Source: an uncultured Eubacteriales bacterium (lineage in GTDB: Bacteria; Bacillota; Clostridia; Oscillospirales; CAG-272). From it: a stretch of 7,883 nucleotides of DNA. A program made the position numbers and the translations under genes. Positions 1 through 6,159 of the stretch are shown in pieces. The DNA lies in contig CAKSJC010000070.1 in the NCBI GenBank assembly GCA_934462885.1, positions 1 through 7,883 of the forward strand, written 5' to 3'. The notes beneath the pieces were generated by a model. It was not told where the DNA came from. It saw only the letters and a list, made by a program, of their open reading frames with translations, and ran no database searches. How positions within the stretch are numbered: the stretch's first letter is position 1; every line of letters begins with the position of its first letter.

Positions 1-1407
1 CGTAGGATCCGCTCTTGTTCCGCCAAACGCCGTATCAACATTCAACGGCGCGTGTGCGCTTTCATAAGCGGCTGAAGCCAACAGATTCATCGTTTCATAT
101 TGCGGCGTGTCACGACCGCCGGCGCTTACCGAATATTCTCTGAAAAAGCGTTCAAGCATAGCATATGCAGAACCTCCGCACAGCGCCGAACCGCAAATAA
201 GATACTTACTCCCTATAAAAGGACGCAGTTCCACTGTTTTTCCGACTGTACAGTAGTCGCTCATCATGGAGATTTGACTTCCCGTTCCTATGTTTATCAG
301 AATGCTGTCAGCAGGAGTCTTAACGGAACCCAAAAAGCTTGCTTGATTGTCGCCTATCGCCACGGATACGGGAATGCCGCGGTACATACCGAACAGAGCA
401 TTCTCCTTTGTAACCTCGGGCAAAGTATCTTCATACATTTTAAGATAAGCAAGTTTTTCCGTCATGAATCGGTATTTGCATATATCAAACATACCGAAGC
501 TTGCGGCAACGGATGTATGAACAAGCGGACTTTTTCTTTCTGTTAAACGCATCACAAGATAGTCCATAATGCTGCAAAAGCTTACCGCCGCTTTCGGCAC
601 AAGTCCGCAAATAATGTTATAGTAGTGTGTAGCAAATCCAAAACCCGTAGAGATCTTTTCTCCTGTAAGACGCTTTATTCTGTCACAGTAGGTTTCATTG
701 CCGGAAAAAATTTGATCGGCACGTTTATCTTGCCATGTAATAAGCGGAGAAACAGCCTTTCCGTTTACGTCGATATAAACAATGCCGTGCATCTGCCCTG
801 TTATTCCAATGGAAGTAATACCAGAATATCTGTTTATTATGTGATTAAGCAGCTCGGACGCCTTTTTTGAAATAGCGTCAGCATCTTGTTCGTCAAAAAA
901 AGGTTCTTTACCGCTTAATTTAAAATGATTCGGTATGCAATACGCCTCAACCTGATTTTTATACGTAAGATCAAAAACAGCAGCGCTGATCGTTGTTGTG
1001 CCGATATCAACAGCAACCGCAAGAGTTCCGTGTTTTTCATCAATTATTTCTTCGTTTTCTTCCAACGCATATTTGCAGTCAAGACCGCCTTTGCGAAAAC
1101 GGCTCATGATCTCATCGCAAAAACTGTATTGTTCAGAGTACCTGCCGCCTTCTTTTTCGATCTCTGACTTTCGTTTTTCGAGCAACTCTTCAATGGAGAT
1201 AACATTGTCATTCAAAAGTTTTATGTCAGATACAGATACTCCCGCCAATCTAAAAAGTTTGATTTTCTTAAGCAATTCAATATCAGCCTCGGTATAATCA
1301 CGATAACCGTTCGATATTCTTTGAACCGTTAAAAGTCCTTTTGACTCATACAAGCGTATTGCTTTTTTAGAAAGTCCGGTAATCTGCGAGACATCATTTA
1401 TTCTCAT
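1..1407 (-). CDS. MerR HTH - FGGY carbohydrate kinase fusion (sedoheptulokinase-like), C-terminus beyond window
   Basis: Translating the minus strand from the ATG at 1407 gives 469 codons with no stop; the frame is still open at base 1. Residues 1-68 are a MerR-type winged HTH: it starts MRINDVSQITGLSKKAIRLY and has the GYRDYTEADIELL wing and a C-terminal LAGVSVSDIKLL helix. Residues 70-125 are a charged helical linker, where MerR proteins normally have their dimerisation helix. From about 128 an FGGY kinase begins: phosphate-1 loop VAVDIGTTTISAAVFD (131-146), GITGQMHGIVYID (201-213), SPLITWQDKR (220-229), probable catalytic Asp353 in IGDNQASFLG, and second nucleotide loop INIGTGSQIS (371-380). 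The TWQD wording is more like sedoheptulokinases than xylulokinases (usually WND), so an ATP-dependent kinase of a C7 or related ketose is the best guess. A GGAGG (1416-1420) sits 8 bases before the start. Both halves look intact, so this is probably a functional regulator-kinase. About 130 C-terminal residues are missing at the window edge. Fusion: seen directly. Substrate and regulation: inferred. Confidence 0.9.
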   Translation of the reverse strand, partial: MRINDVSQITGLSKKAIRLYESKGLLTVQRISNGYRDYTEADIELLKKIKLFRLAGVSVSDIKLLNDNVISIEELLEKRKSEIEKEGGRYSEQYSFCDEIMSRFRKGGLDCKYALEENEEIIDEKHGTLAVAVDIGTTTISAAVFDLTYKNQVEAYCIPNHFKLSGKEPFFDEQDADAISKKASELLNHIINRYSGITSIGITGQMHGIVYIDVNGKAVSPLITWQDKRADQIFSGNETYCDRIKRLTGEKISTGFGFATHYYNIICGLVPKAAVSFCSIMDYLVMRLTERKSPLVHTSVAASFGMFDICKYRFMTEKLAYLKMYEDTLPEVTKENALFGMYRGIPVSVAIGDNQASFLGSVKTPADSILINIGTGSQISMMSDYCTVGKTVELRPFIGSKYLICGSALCGGSAYAMLERFFREYSVSAGGRDTPQYETMNLLASAAYESAHAPLNVDTAFGGTRADPT

Positions 1408-1435
1408 ATGCGAATCCTCCATTTCCTTTTATTAT

Positions 1436-1466
1436 ATTATTTAGCATCACCCAAGGGGAATGTCAA
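1436..1466 (-). promoter_or_regulatory. MerR-type promoter of the MerR-FGGY gene
   Basis: On the minus strand a perfect -35 TTGACA (1461-1466) is followed by a 19-base spacer and a -10 AATAAT (1436-1441, 5 of 6). Spacers of 19-20 bases, rather than 17, are the hallmark of promoters activated by MerR proteins through DNA untwisting. The spacer holds an imperfect dyad, ATTCCCCTTGGGTGAT (1446-1461), with a CCC/GGG core, where a MerR dimer would bind. An alternative -10 TATAAT at 1431-1436 would need a 24-base spacer and is less likely. The start would fall near 1428, just before the ribosome binding site, giving a very short leader. Autoregulation is inferred. Confidence 0.55.
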
Positions 1467-1654
1467 TACCTTTTCAGTTTTTATACAAGTTTTTCTGCGC
1501 ATACTGTAAAATATCTCACTTTGTTCGATGTAAAATCAAATTTTTCCGCTTTTGCCGCTCTAACTTTTTACATTTTCTGTGCCGCAGATCCTCACTCGGC
1601 TGCGTTTTCCACATAAATATTAGTGCATGGTCTTGTGAAATTTTTTTCATTCGA

Positions 1655-2480
1655 TTATAACATGTCGGAAACCCTTTTCTTTTTTCGGTATTCAAACGGC
1701 GGCACTTCGAAGTCTCGTCGGAAAGCAGACGAAAATTTACTTTGGGTCTCATATCCCACACTCCCTGCAATCTTTATGATGGACAAATCGGTTTTTTCAA
1801 GCAGCCCTGCCGCGCGTACCATACGTTTGTGCGTTGTGTACCGCGAAATGCTCTGCCCGAACACGCCGAAAAAAGTAATTCTTGATACTGCCTTCACAGA
1901 TACCGAACTTCGCGGAAAATTCACGCACGGTGTGCATATGCGACAGATCGGCCGAAATGACAGATTCGATTTGTCTTGCAACATCAACCTGAAAATGCGT
2001 GCAATAGACCGACTTTACTTCCTTTGGGAGTAAGCGGTCGTATAAAAGCATGGCAAGCAAATCAATTACCCCGGTCTTCATACCGAGCCGGCTTACGGGA
2101 TTGCCATCACTTTGCAGTATGTACAATTTTTTCAGCAGTTCAGCCGCTATCGGCAGCTCGGCGATAAAAGTATCACCGTCTCTACAATAGCGCTCTCTCA
2201 GTTCCTCTATATTAAGCCCGAAATAATCGCGCAGTACAGCAACACCGTCGTGAACCGCTTCGGGATCAATAAACAGTTCGATCACTTCATATAGTCCGCC
2301 CTGATAGATATATTGACTCTGTGCGAATTTTTCCGCAAGGGAAATCTGCCCCGCAGAGAGAAACACGCTCTTGTTATCATTCAGCACAAGCTCGCATCTG
2401 CCGCGAATACAGTAGTTGATGATGAGCGGTCCGTTGTCATCTGTCGCTTGATTGTAAGCAGGGATTCGCCATTCAGACAA
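1655..2480 (-). pseudogene. AraC-family transcriptional regulator, N-terminally truncated and frameshifted
   Basis: The first frame (2480 to about 1870) encodes an AraC-type cupin sensor domain: GPLIINYCIRGRCELVLND, then SAGQISLAEKFAQ, ELFIDPEAV and a helical linker, ending in the first HTH helix (HTVREFSAKFGICEGSIKNYF). The rest of the HTH domain lies in another frame down to the TAA at 1655: FGVFGQSISRYTTHKRM, then LSIIKIAGSVGYETQSKFSSAF, the classic second helix-turn-helix. The switch falls at a run of six T on the minus strand (1869-1874). Removing one T gives KNYFFGVFGQSISRY, matching the family pattern, so there is one extra base. Without a shift the frame reads RRVRAEHF and stops at 1797. 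The N-terminal part expected before EWRIPAYNQ is absent, and the only start available is a TTG at 2480 with no convincing ribosome binding site. It lies downstream of a hydrolase stub it appears to have been fused to. It is most likely non-functional. Base-calling error could explain the frameshift but not the missing N-terminus. Confidence 0.85.
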
Positions 2481-2693
2481 TGATCGCTTGCCTCATAGAA
2501 AGAAAGTATCGTGAACCGGTCAAGCATATTCTTCGCCATCATATTTTTCCCGAGGTCGGGCATATCCTTCATGAATTCAAAGCAATACTTTTCGGCTTTC
2601 CCGAAAAGCTGCTTGGTTTCATCCGGATATTTTTTTCCGACAGTACCGCTTATAAGGCTTTGCATATTGCGATTTAGCATAAACTCTTTTCAT
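2470..2693 (-). pseudogene. N-terminal fragment of an L-2-amino-thiazoline-4-carboxylate hydrolase-like protein
   Basis: The frame from 2680 reads MLNRNMQSLISGTVGKKYPD, then ETKQLFGKAEKYCFEFMKDM, DLGKNMMAKNMLDRFT and ILSFYEASDHCLNGE. The alpha-helical KKYP...F.KAE, AKNM and FYEA features resemble the N-terminus of the ATC hydrolase family (usually about 150-250 residues). Family similarity breaks off near 2470, where the DNA continues as AraC coding sequence in another frame. A near-perfect GGAGGT (2701-2706) sits 7 bases before an ATG at 2693, but that ATG reads into a 24-codon dead end. Dropping one A from the AAAA run at 2687-2690 joins it to the hydrolase frame as MKEFMLNRNM, so the start appears frameshifted too. 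ATG 2680 is about 20 bases from the ribosome binding site, too far for good initiation. The fragment follows the methyltransferase remnant by 28 bases, suggesting a former operon. Family assignment comes from remembered sequence features and is moderate. Confidence 0.65.
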
Positions 2694-2700
2694 ATTGATC

Positions 2701-2706
2701 ACCTCC
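2701..2706 (-). promoter_or_regulatory. Ribosome binding site of the broken hydrolase gene
   Basis: GGAGGT on the minus strand, 7 bases before the ATG at 2691-2693. It is a strong site that now serves only a 24-codon frame ending in TGA, which supports a frameshift just inside the original gene. Confidence 0.6.
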
Positions 2707-2721
2707 TGCCGATATGCTGTA

Positions 2722-3091
2722 TTACTTTCTGCCGACGATCATGGCAGAGCTTTTCAGCATCATAGCCGCACGGCGCTTCGATCCGAAGATCGTCTCAGCA
2801 GTCTTCACGTACCGCACATCGGCAAAGCCCATACCCTTCAGCTTCTCCGCAAAGGCTTTCATATCACCGTACATCTGAGGCTTCATGTTGTCGTGCAGGA
2901 CAAATACGCCGCCCTTTTTCAGAACACGCAGACTTTCAAAGGAGCAGAGCATGCTTGTCTGCGCCCATAATGTTATGGTAGACATAGTTGCTGATAACAG
3001 AGTCAAAACTCTCGTCCGGGAAGTCCGGCTTGTTGGCGTTGCCATGGACAAAGGCGCACCTTTCGCCGACGCCTTCGGACGCAGCATTTTT
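2722..3091 (-). pseudogene. C-terminal fragment of a class I SAM-dependent methyltransferase, frameshifted
   Basis: Upstream frame (about 3091 to 2936): KNAASEGVGERCAFVHGNAN, then KPDFPDESFDSVISNYVYHN and IMGADKHALLL, ending in TGA. Downstream frame to the TAA at 2722: ESLRVLKKGGVFVLHDNMKP, a KAFAEKLKGMGFADVRYV segment and a C-terminal SSAMIVGRK. ESFDSVISN is the motif IV strand region and LRVLKKGGVFVLHD the post-motif strand of Rossmann methyltransferases. The frames join if one T is removed from the TTT at 2938-2940, giving ALLLESLRVLKKGG. The N-terminal half with the glycine-rich SAM-binding loop is absent: beyond KNAASEG the frame reads unrelated residues (for example PRVRTWQF) and reaches a TGA near 3138. 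It cannot encode an active enzyme. The substrate class is unknown. Confidence 0.85.
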
Positions 3092-3123
3092 AAACTGCCA
3101 CGTTCTCACGCGTGGTAAAAAAT

Positions 3124-3156
3124 AAGTTGCGAAGGCTCATTTGAACCTTGCAACTT
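3124..3156. repeat. Imperfect inverted repeat at the end of the relic cluster
   Basis: AAGTTGCGAAGG (3124-3135) pairs with CCTTGCAACTT (3146-3156) across a 10-base loop, with one bulged G: an 11-bp stem. No T-run follows on either strand, so it is not a standard intrinsic terminator. It lies between the cut-off methyltransferase and the Nudix promoter. It could be a deletion scar, a mobile-element end or an RNA hairpin. Confidence 0.5.
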
Positions 3157-3174
3157 AATACTACTCCTTACAAT

Positions 3175-3224
3175 TTGACAAGCATTTTTTTATTCTTGAT
3201 AAGCATTATTTGTTGTGATATAAT
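3175..3224 (+). promoter_or_regulatory. Promoter of the Nudix gene with a 21-bp-period direct repeat
   Basis: TTGATA (3196-3201), a 17-base spacer and TATAAT (3219-3224) form a near-consensus housekeeping promoter, starting about 40 bases before the ATG. The 12-mer TTGACAAGCATT (3175-3186) recurs as TTGATAAGCATT (3196-3207) with one mismatch. The offset is exactly 21 bases, two helical turns, and the second copy covers the -35. That placement would suit an operator for a repressor binding as a tandem pair; no regulator is identified. Confidence 0.7.
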
Positions 3225-3271
3225 TTATTAAATGATTATAATATAAACGATATCAGAAAACGGAGTTTATC

Positions 3272-3829
3272 ATGAAAGACGAATTATTTTTCAAAGAAAT
3301 CGGGATAACGCATGAGAAAATTTATGACGGACGTATTCTTCATGTTTATCGCGACGACGTAACGCTTCCTAACGGTAAAAAAAGTATGCGGGAATATTGT
3401 ATACATAACGGCGCTGTCGCCGTGGTCGCGCTTACCGCGGAAAATGAGGTCATATGCGTGCGTCAGTACCGCTATGCAATCGGTAGAGTAACTGTTGAAA
3501 TCCCGGCGGGAAAACTTGATTCTGTATCGGAAGATCCTCTTTTGGCGGCTGAGCGTGAGCTTAGAGAAGAGACAGGATGCACGGCGGGAAAGATAACTTA
3601 CGTTGGCGGACTCAATACTTCTCCTGCAATTCTTTCTGAAACGATACATATGTATCTTGCGGAAGAACTGAATTACGGAGAGTGCGATCCGGACGAGGAT
3701 GAGTTTCTCGAAATTATTAAGATACCGCTTGAAAAGATGGTCGATATGATAATAAACGGTGAGATAATGGACTCCAAAACGCAGGCTGCGGTTCTCAAAG
3801 TATGGGCGATGAAACAGAAAAAGAAATGA
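3272..3829 (+). CDS. Nudix hydrolase, ADP-ribose pyrophosphatase (NudF-like)
   Basis: A 185-residue cytoplasmic enzyme that likely splits ADP-ribose or related nucleotide sugars into AMP and sugar phosphate, using Mg2+. The N-terminal domain (about 1-45) carries GRILHVYRDDVTLPNGK, the beta-strand module used for dimerisation in NudF proteins. The Nudix box spans 80-103: GKLDSVSEDPLLAAERELRE followed by ETGC, with metal-ligand glutamates E96, E99 and E100. There is one extra residue between the leading Gly and the first Glu (x6 instead of x5), which I think also occurs in clostridial homologues. RQYRYA and VEIPAGKLD just before the box are typical of ADP-ribose pyrophosphatases. Length fits the family (about 170-210). 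GGAG at 3262-3265, 6 bases upstream, fixes the ATG. The gene has its own promoter and overlaps a small ORF at its stop by ATGA. Exact substrate is inferred from the family. Confidence 0.92.
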   Translation: MKDELFFKEIGITHEKIYDGRILHVYRDDVTLPNGKKSMREYCIHNGAVAVVALTAENEVICVRQYRYAIGRVTVEIPAGKLDSVSEDPLLAAERELREETGCTAGKITYVGGLNTSPAILSETIHMYLAEELNYGECDPDEDEFLEIIKIPLEKMVDMIINGEIMDSKTQAAVLKVWAMKQKKK

Positions 3830-3939
3830 CCGAATCTTTTCTGAGGAATGTTTTGAGTTCTCTGGCTGAGCAAAAAAGCGTAATGATCAGCCGTGCCGGG
3901 CTTAACAGCATCGAACAATGTAAATATTCTCTCAGCTAA
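3826..3939 (+). CDS. Small 37-residue ORF overlapping the Nudix gene stop (hypothetical)
   Basis: The ATG overlaps the Nudix TGA as ATGA, the usual arrangement for translational coupling. It encodes MTESFLRNVLSSLAEQKSVM followed by ISRAGLNSIEQCKYSLS, then TAA 15 bases before the terminator stem. There is no clear Shine-Dalgarno beyond the A/G-rich end of the Nudix gene and no recognisable domain; the first 16 residues could form an amphipathic helix. It may be a real small protein, a truncated remnant of a longer downstream gene, or chance. It fills the transcript up to the terminator, which slightly favours being translated. Confidence 0.35.
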   Translation: MTESFLRNVLSSLAEQKSVMISRAGLNSIEQCKYSLS

Positions 3940-3953
3940 GTAAAGTGAAACGT

Positions 3954-3994
3954 AAAAACGCCCGTCATTCCTTGCGGTATGACGGGCGTTTTTT
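3954..3994. terminator. Strong bidirectional intrinsic terminator
   Basis: AAAAACGCCCGTCAT (3954-3968) and ATGACGGGCGTTTTT (3979-3993) are perfect 15-bp complements around a 10-base loop, with T runs on the 3' side of both strands. It ends the Nudix transcript on plus and the lipoprotein transcript on minus, as fits convergent genes. Confidence 0.93.
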
Positions 3995-4093
3995 GTTGTT
4001 GAGCATTGACGCCTCCGTTTGAAGGCGCTGCCCGTTCAAGGGTCTGAGACTGTTTGTGGAAGAATACGTATTGTGGAATGGGGCTAAAACAGA

Positions 4094-4540
4094 TTAATTC
4101 ATTTTTTCTCTTAGGGTTATAAGCACTCCAAGCACTCCGTCAGAGTACGAAACGCTTAAATAAGCGTCGCCTTTTTCAAGCATCGTTCCGACTGATACGT
4201 CATTTGCGGCGGAATTCATTTCAGAGTATCCACTGTCTTTTAACTCTTGCACATATTGTTCTGATTCTTTTGATGAAATATCCTTAATAAAAATCGCATA
4301 TCTGCCGGAATCAGTATAATCAAGCACATAATCTACCGAACCGCTTTGCGGCTGAACGATTTTCTCTGTAAAAGCGTTATCGGGCCATTGCGTCAAATAC
4401 TCCGGCTCCGCATCTGCTATATTCCATGTGCTGTTGCTGAGTTCGTCGGTATGATTTTTCTTTGCCGAGCAGCCTGTAAAAATTGAGCAAACGAGCAGCA
4501 CGGCAAGAAAAAGCAAGGCAAGTCTTTCTTTATTCCACAT
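4094..4540 (-). CDS. Small secreted lipoprotein, DUF6591-like
   Basis: 148 residues from the ATG at 4540. MWNKER is the positive n-region, LALLFLAVLLVCSIF the hydrophobic core and FTGC the lipobox, with Cys24 as the lipidation site; Phe at -3 is atypical but tolerable. The mature part has an early conserved-looking W, then EPEYLTQWPDNAFTEKIVQP, a YAIFIKDISSKESEQYVQEL segment (short strand plus helix) and a GDAYLSVSY strand near the end. This layout (WP...N, strand, E-x-Y-V-x-x-L-K-x-x-G-Y) recalls DUF6591-type lipoproteins of unknown function; the name is tentative. The reading frame extends upstream to 4633, but that start would overlap the permease gene and bury the signal peptide. The ribosome binding site is weak (GAGAG). 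It follows the permease by 44 bases on the same strand and is probably cotranscribed. Confidence 0.8.
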   Translation of the reverse strand: MWNKERLALLFLAVLLVCSIFTGCSAKKNHTDELSNSTWNIADAEPEYLTQWPDNAFTEKIVQPQSGSVDYVLDYTDSGRYAIFIKDISSKESEQYVQELKDSGYSEMNSAANDVSVGTMLEKGDAYLSVSYSDGVLGVLITLREKMN

Positions 4541-4584
4541 AATATTTTCTCTCAATCTTTTTTGTGAATACAGCGAATCCCAAC

Positions 4585-5979
4585 TCAGTGAGTTAAGAAG
4601 AACATAAGCACAAAGAGAATACCGATGACCCATGTGCCTACGTTTATATCCTTAATCTTTCCTGAGAAGATCTTTATCAAAATGTGAGAGGAAAGACCGA
4701 ACGCGATACCGTAGGAAATGTTGTAAGTAAAAGGCATCATAGCGAGAGTGAAGAATGCAGGAACGGCATCTTCGGGATTATCCCATGCTATTTCTTTTAC
4801 ACAGCTCATCATGAGAATACCGACATAAATAAGAGCTGCCGCAGTAGCGCATGAGGGGATGAGAGCTGCGATAGGGCAAAGGAACATTGCAACAAAGAAC
4901 ATTCCGGAGGTAACGAGAGCGGAAAGTCCCGTACGGCCTCCTTCTGCAACGCCTGCCGAGGATTCAACGAATGTAGTTACGGTAGAAGTTCCGCAGACCG
5001 CTCCGAATACGGTGGCAATTGCGTCTGAAAGCATAGCGCGGTCCATATTCGGAACGTCGCCGTCTTTTGTGAGCATATTTCCTCTTGAGCACGCTCCGTA
5101 CAGAGTGCCGAGAGTGTCAAACATATCTACCATGCAGAAAGCGAGAGCGGTTGTGACGATAGCTAAAATAAGTTCGGTCGTGGAGTGATTTGCGAGAAAA
5201 GCGGAATAATCAAAACCTTCGGTGAAAACTTTTCCGAAAGAAAGATTGAAGAAATCGGCGAAAGCCGTAAGCGGATTCAGAGTTTTTCCGTCAAAGAAAT
5301 TCGCGTAGAAACCGTTTACGGATAAACCGAGGAGATAATAGACCGCGCTTCCGCCGAGAATGCCCCACAATACCGCGCCGCGAACTTTTTTTATGGCAAG
5401 TACGGCTATGAGAGCTACGCTTAAGATTGTAACGATTTTAGGCATGATGTCAGCCCAGGTAACTCCCGCGAGGACGTTGAAAGAGGAGAGGTTTACGGCA
5501 GTTGCCGAGTCTTTTACGACGATTCCCGCGTTTTGCAGACCGACAAACGCAATGAAAAGACCGATTCCCGCGGGAATCGCTATTTTTACGGCTTTCGGTA
5601 TCGAGTTGAAAATTATTTTGCGGAGTCCGGTAACGGTAAGAATGACGAAAAGAAGACCGTCGAAGAGGACAAGAGTGAGCGCATTTGCGTAGGTAAACCC
5701 AAGTCCGAGACAGACTGTGTATACAAAAAACGCATTAAGTCCCATACCGGACGCTTGGGCAAGGGGAAGATTTGCAACAAAAGCGATGAGAAGGGTACCG
5801 ACGACGGCGGAAACAGCGGTTGCAATGTAAATTGCTGTGTAGTAGCCTTCTCCGAGAGAAGAGAAAATACCGGCGTTGGTCATGAGTATGTATGCCATAG
5901 CCATGAACGTTGTTATTCCCGCGAGTATTTCAGTGCGGATGGTTGAGCCCTTTTCGCGAACTCCAAAAAACTTTTCCAT
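4585..5979 (-). CDS. NCS2/AzgA-type purine nucleobase permease
   Basis: A 464-residue integral membrane protein, normal for AzgA/PbuG/GhxP transporters, which import adenine, guanine or hypoxanthine with protons. Hallmarks: TEILAGITTFMAMAYILMTN (16-35), ASGMGLNAFFVYTV (76-89, half-helix TM3), SIPKAVKIAIPAGIGLFIAF (126-145), DMFDTLGTLYG (285-295, TM8 region), and GTSTVTTFVESSAGVAEGGR (330-349), with acidic residues usual for substrate binding. About 12-14 hydrophobic segments are visible, in the doubled 7+7 arrangement. The start at 5979 is preceded by AAGGAG (5989-5994) with 9-base spacing; 40 further in-frame codons upstream have no ribosome binding site and run through the leader. Guanine/hypoxanthine versus adenine cannot be decided here. 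No purine riboswitch is apparent upstream. A lipoprotein gene follows by 44 bases. Confidence 0.93.
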   Translation of the reverse strand: MEKFFGVREKGSTIRTEILAGITTFMAMAYILMTNAGIFSSLGEGYYTAIYIATAVSAVVGTLLIAFVANLPLAQASGMGLNAFFVYTVCLGLGFTYANALTLVLFDGLLFVILTVTGLRKIIFNSIPKAVKIAIPAGIGLFIAFVGLQNAGIVVKDSATAVNLSSFNVLAGVTWADIMPKIVTILSVALIAVLAIKKVRGAVLWGILGGSAVYYLLGLSVNGFYANFFDGKTLNPLTAFADFFNLSFGKVFTEGFDYSAFLANHSTTELILAIVTTALAFCMVDMFDTLGTLYGACSRGNMLTKDGDVPNMDRAMLSDAIATVFGAVCGTSTVTTFVESSAGVAEGGRTGLSALVTSGMFFVAMFLCPIAALIPSCATAAALIYVGILMMSCVKEIAWDNPEDAVPAFFTLAMMPFTYNISYGIAFGLSSHILIKIFSGKIKDINVGTWVIGILFVLMFFLTH

Positions 5980-6089
5980 AGTGGAAACTCCTTTTATGTA
6001 ATTATTTTGGTGACAGTTTGATAATGTTTTACGGTCGGCAACAGCATAAAACCTTGCTGACATATTATGCAGAGCAGATGGACAGACAA
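5980..6089 (-). promoter_or_regulatory. Leader and weak candidate promoter of the purine permease
   Basis: On the minus strand TTGTCT (6084-6089), 16 bases and TAATAT (6062-6067) make a possible promoter. The leader has two short, mutually exclusive pairings: CAGCA with TGCTG (6042-6046 and 6055-6059), and TAAAAC with GTTTTA (6047-6052 and 6026-6031), the second extendable by ATAAT/ATTAT (6021-6025 and 6064-6068). It does not match the purine riboswitch core as I know it. A regulatory role is speculative. Confidence 0.3.
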
Positions 6090-6159
6090 TAAAAAACATA
6101 TTAAGTTGAGCGTTTTTTGTTCAAATATCCGATGGGGCAAAAACCTCATGCCGGAGAGC

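Noticed and set aside
1581..1606. Possible terminator hairpin GCCGCAG...CTGCGTTTT between the AraC relic and the MerR-kinase gene
   Set aside because: Only 4-5 bp of stem with a 12-base loop and a short T-run on the plus strand, where no gene ends.
1516..1770. 84-codon minus-strand ORF spanning the AraC end and the intergenic gap
   Set aside because: Half of it is out-of-frame AraC sequence and the rest is a basic, low-information stretch with no ribosome binding site.
1797..1870. C-terminal tail of the unshifted AraC frame as a natural short regulator
   Set aside because: The tail RRVRAEHFAVHNAQTYG has no AraC character, while the neighbouring frame restores the complete second HTH immediately, so it is a frameshift product.
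4541..4633. Longer lipoprotein start at 4633
   Set aside because: It would overlap the permease end and place 31 polar residues before a clear lipoprotein signal peptide.
5533..5946. Plus-strand ORF of 137 codons
   Set aside because: It is antisense to the permease, is rich in Lys, Glu and Arg without domain logic, and has no credible ribosome binding site; it is a shadow of the real gene.
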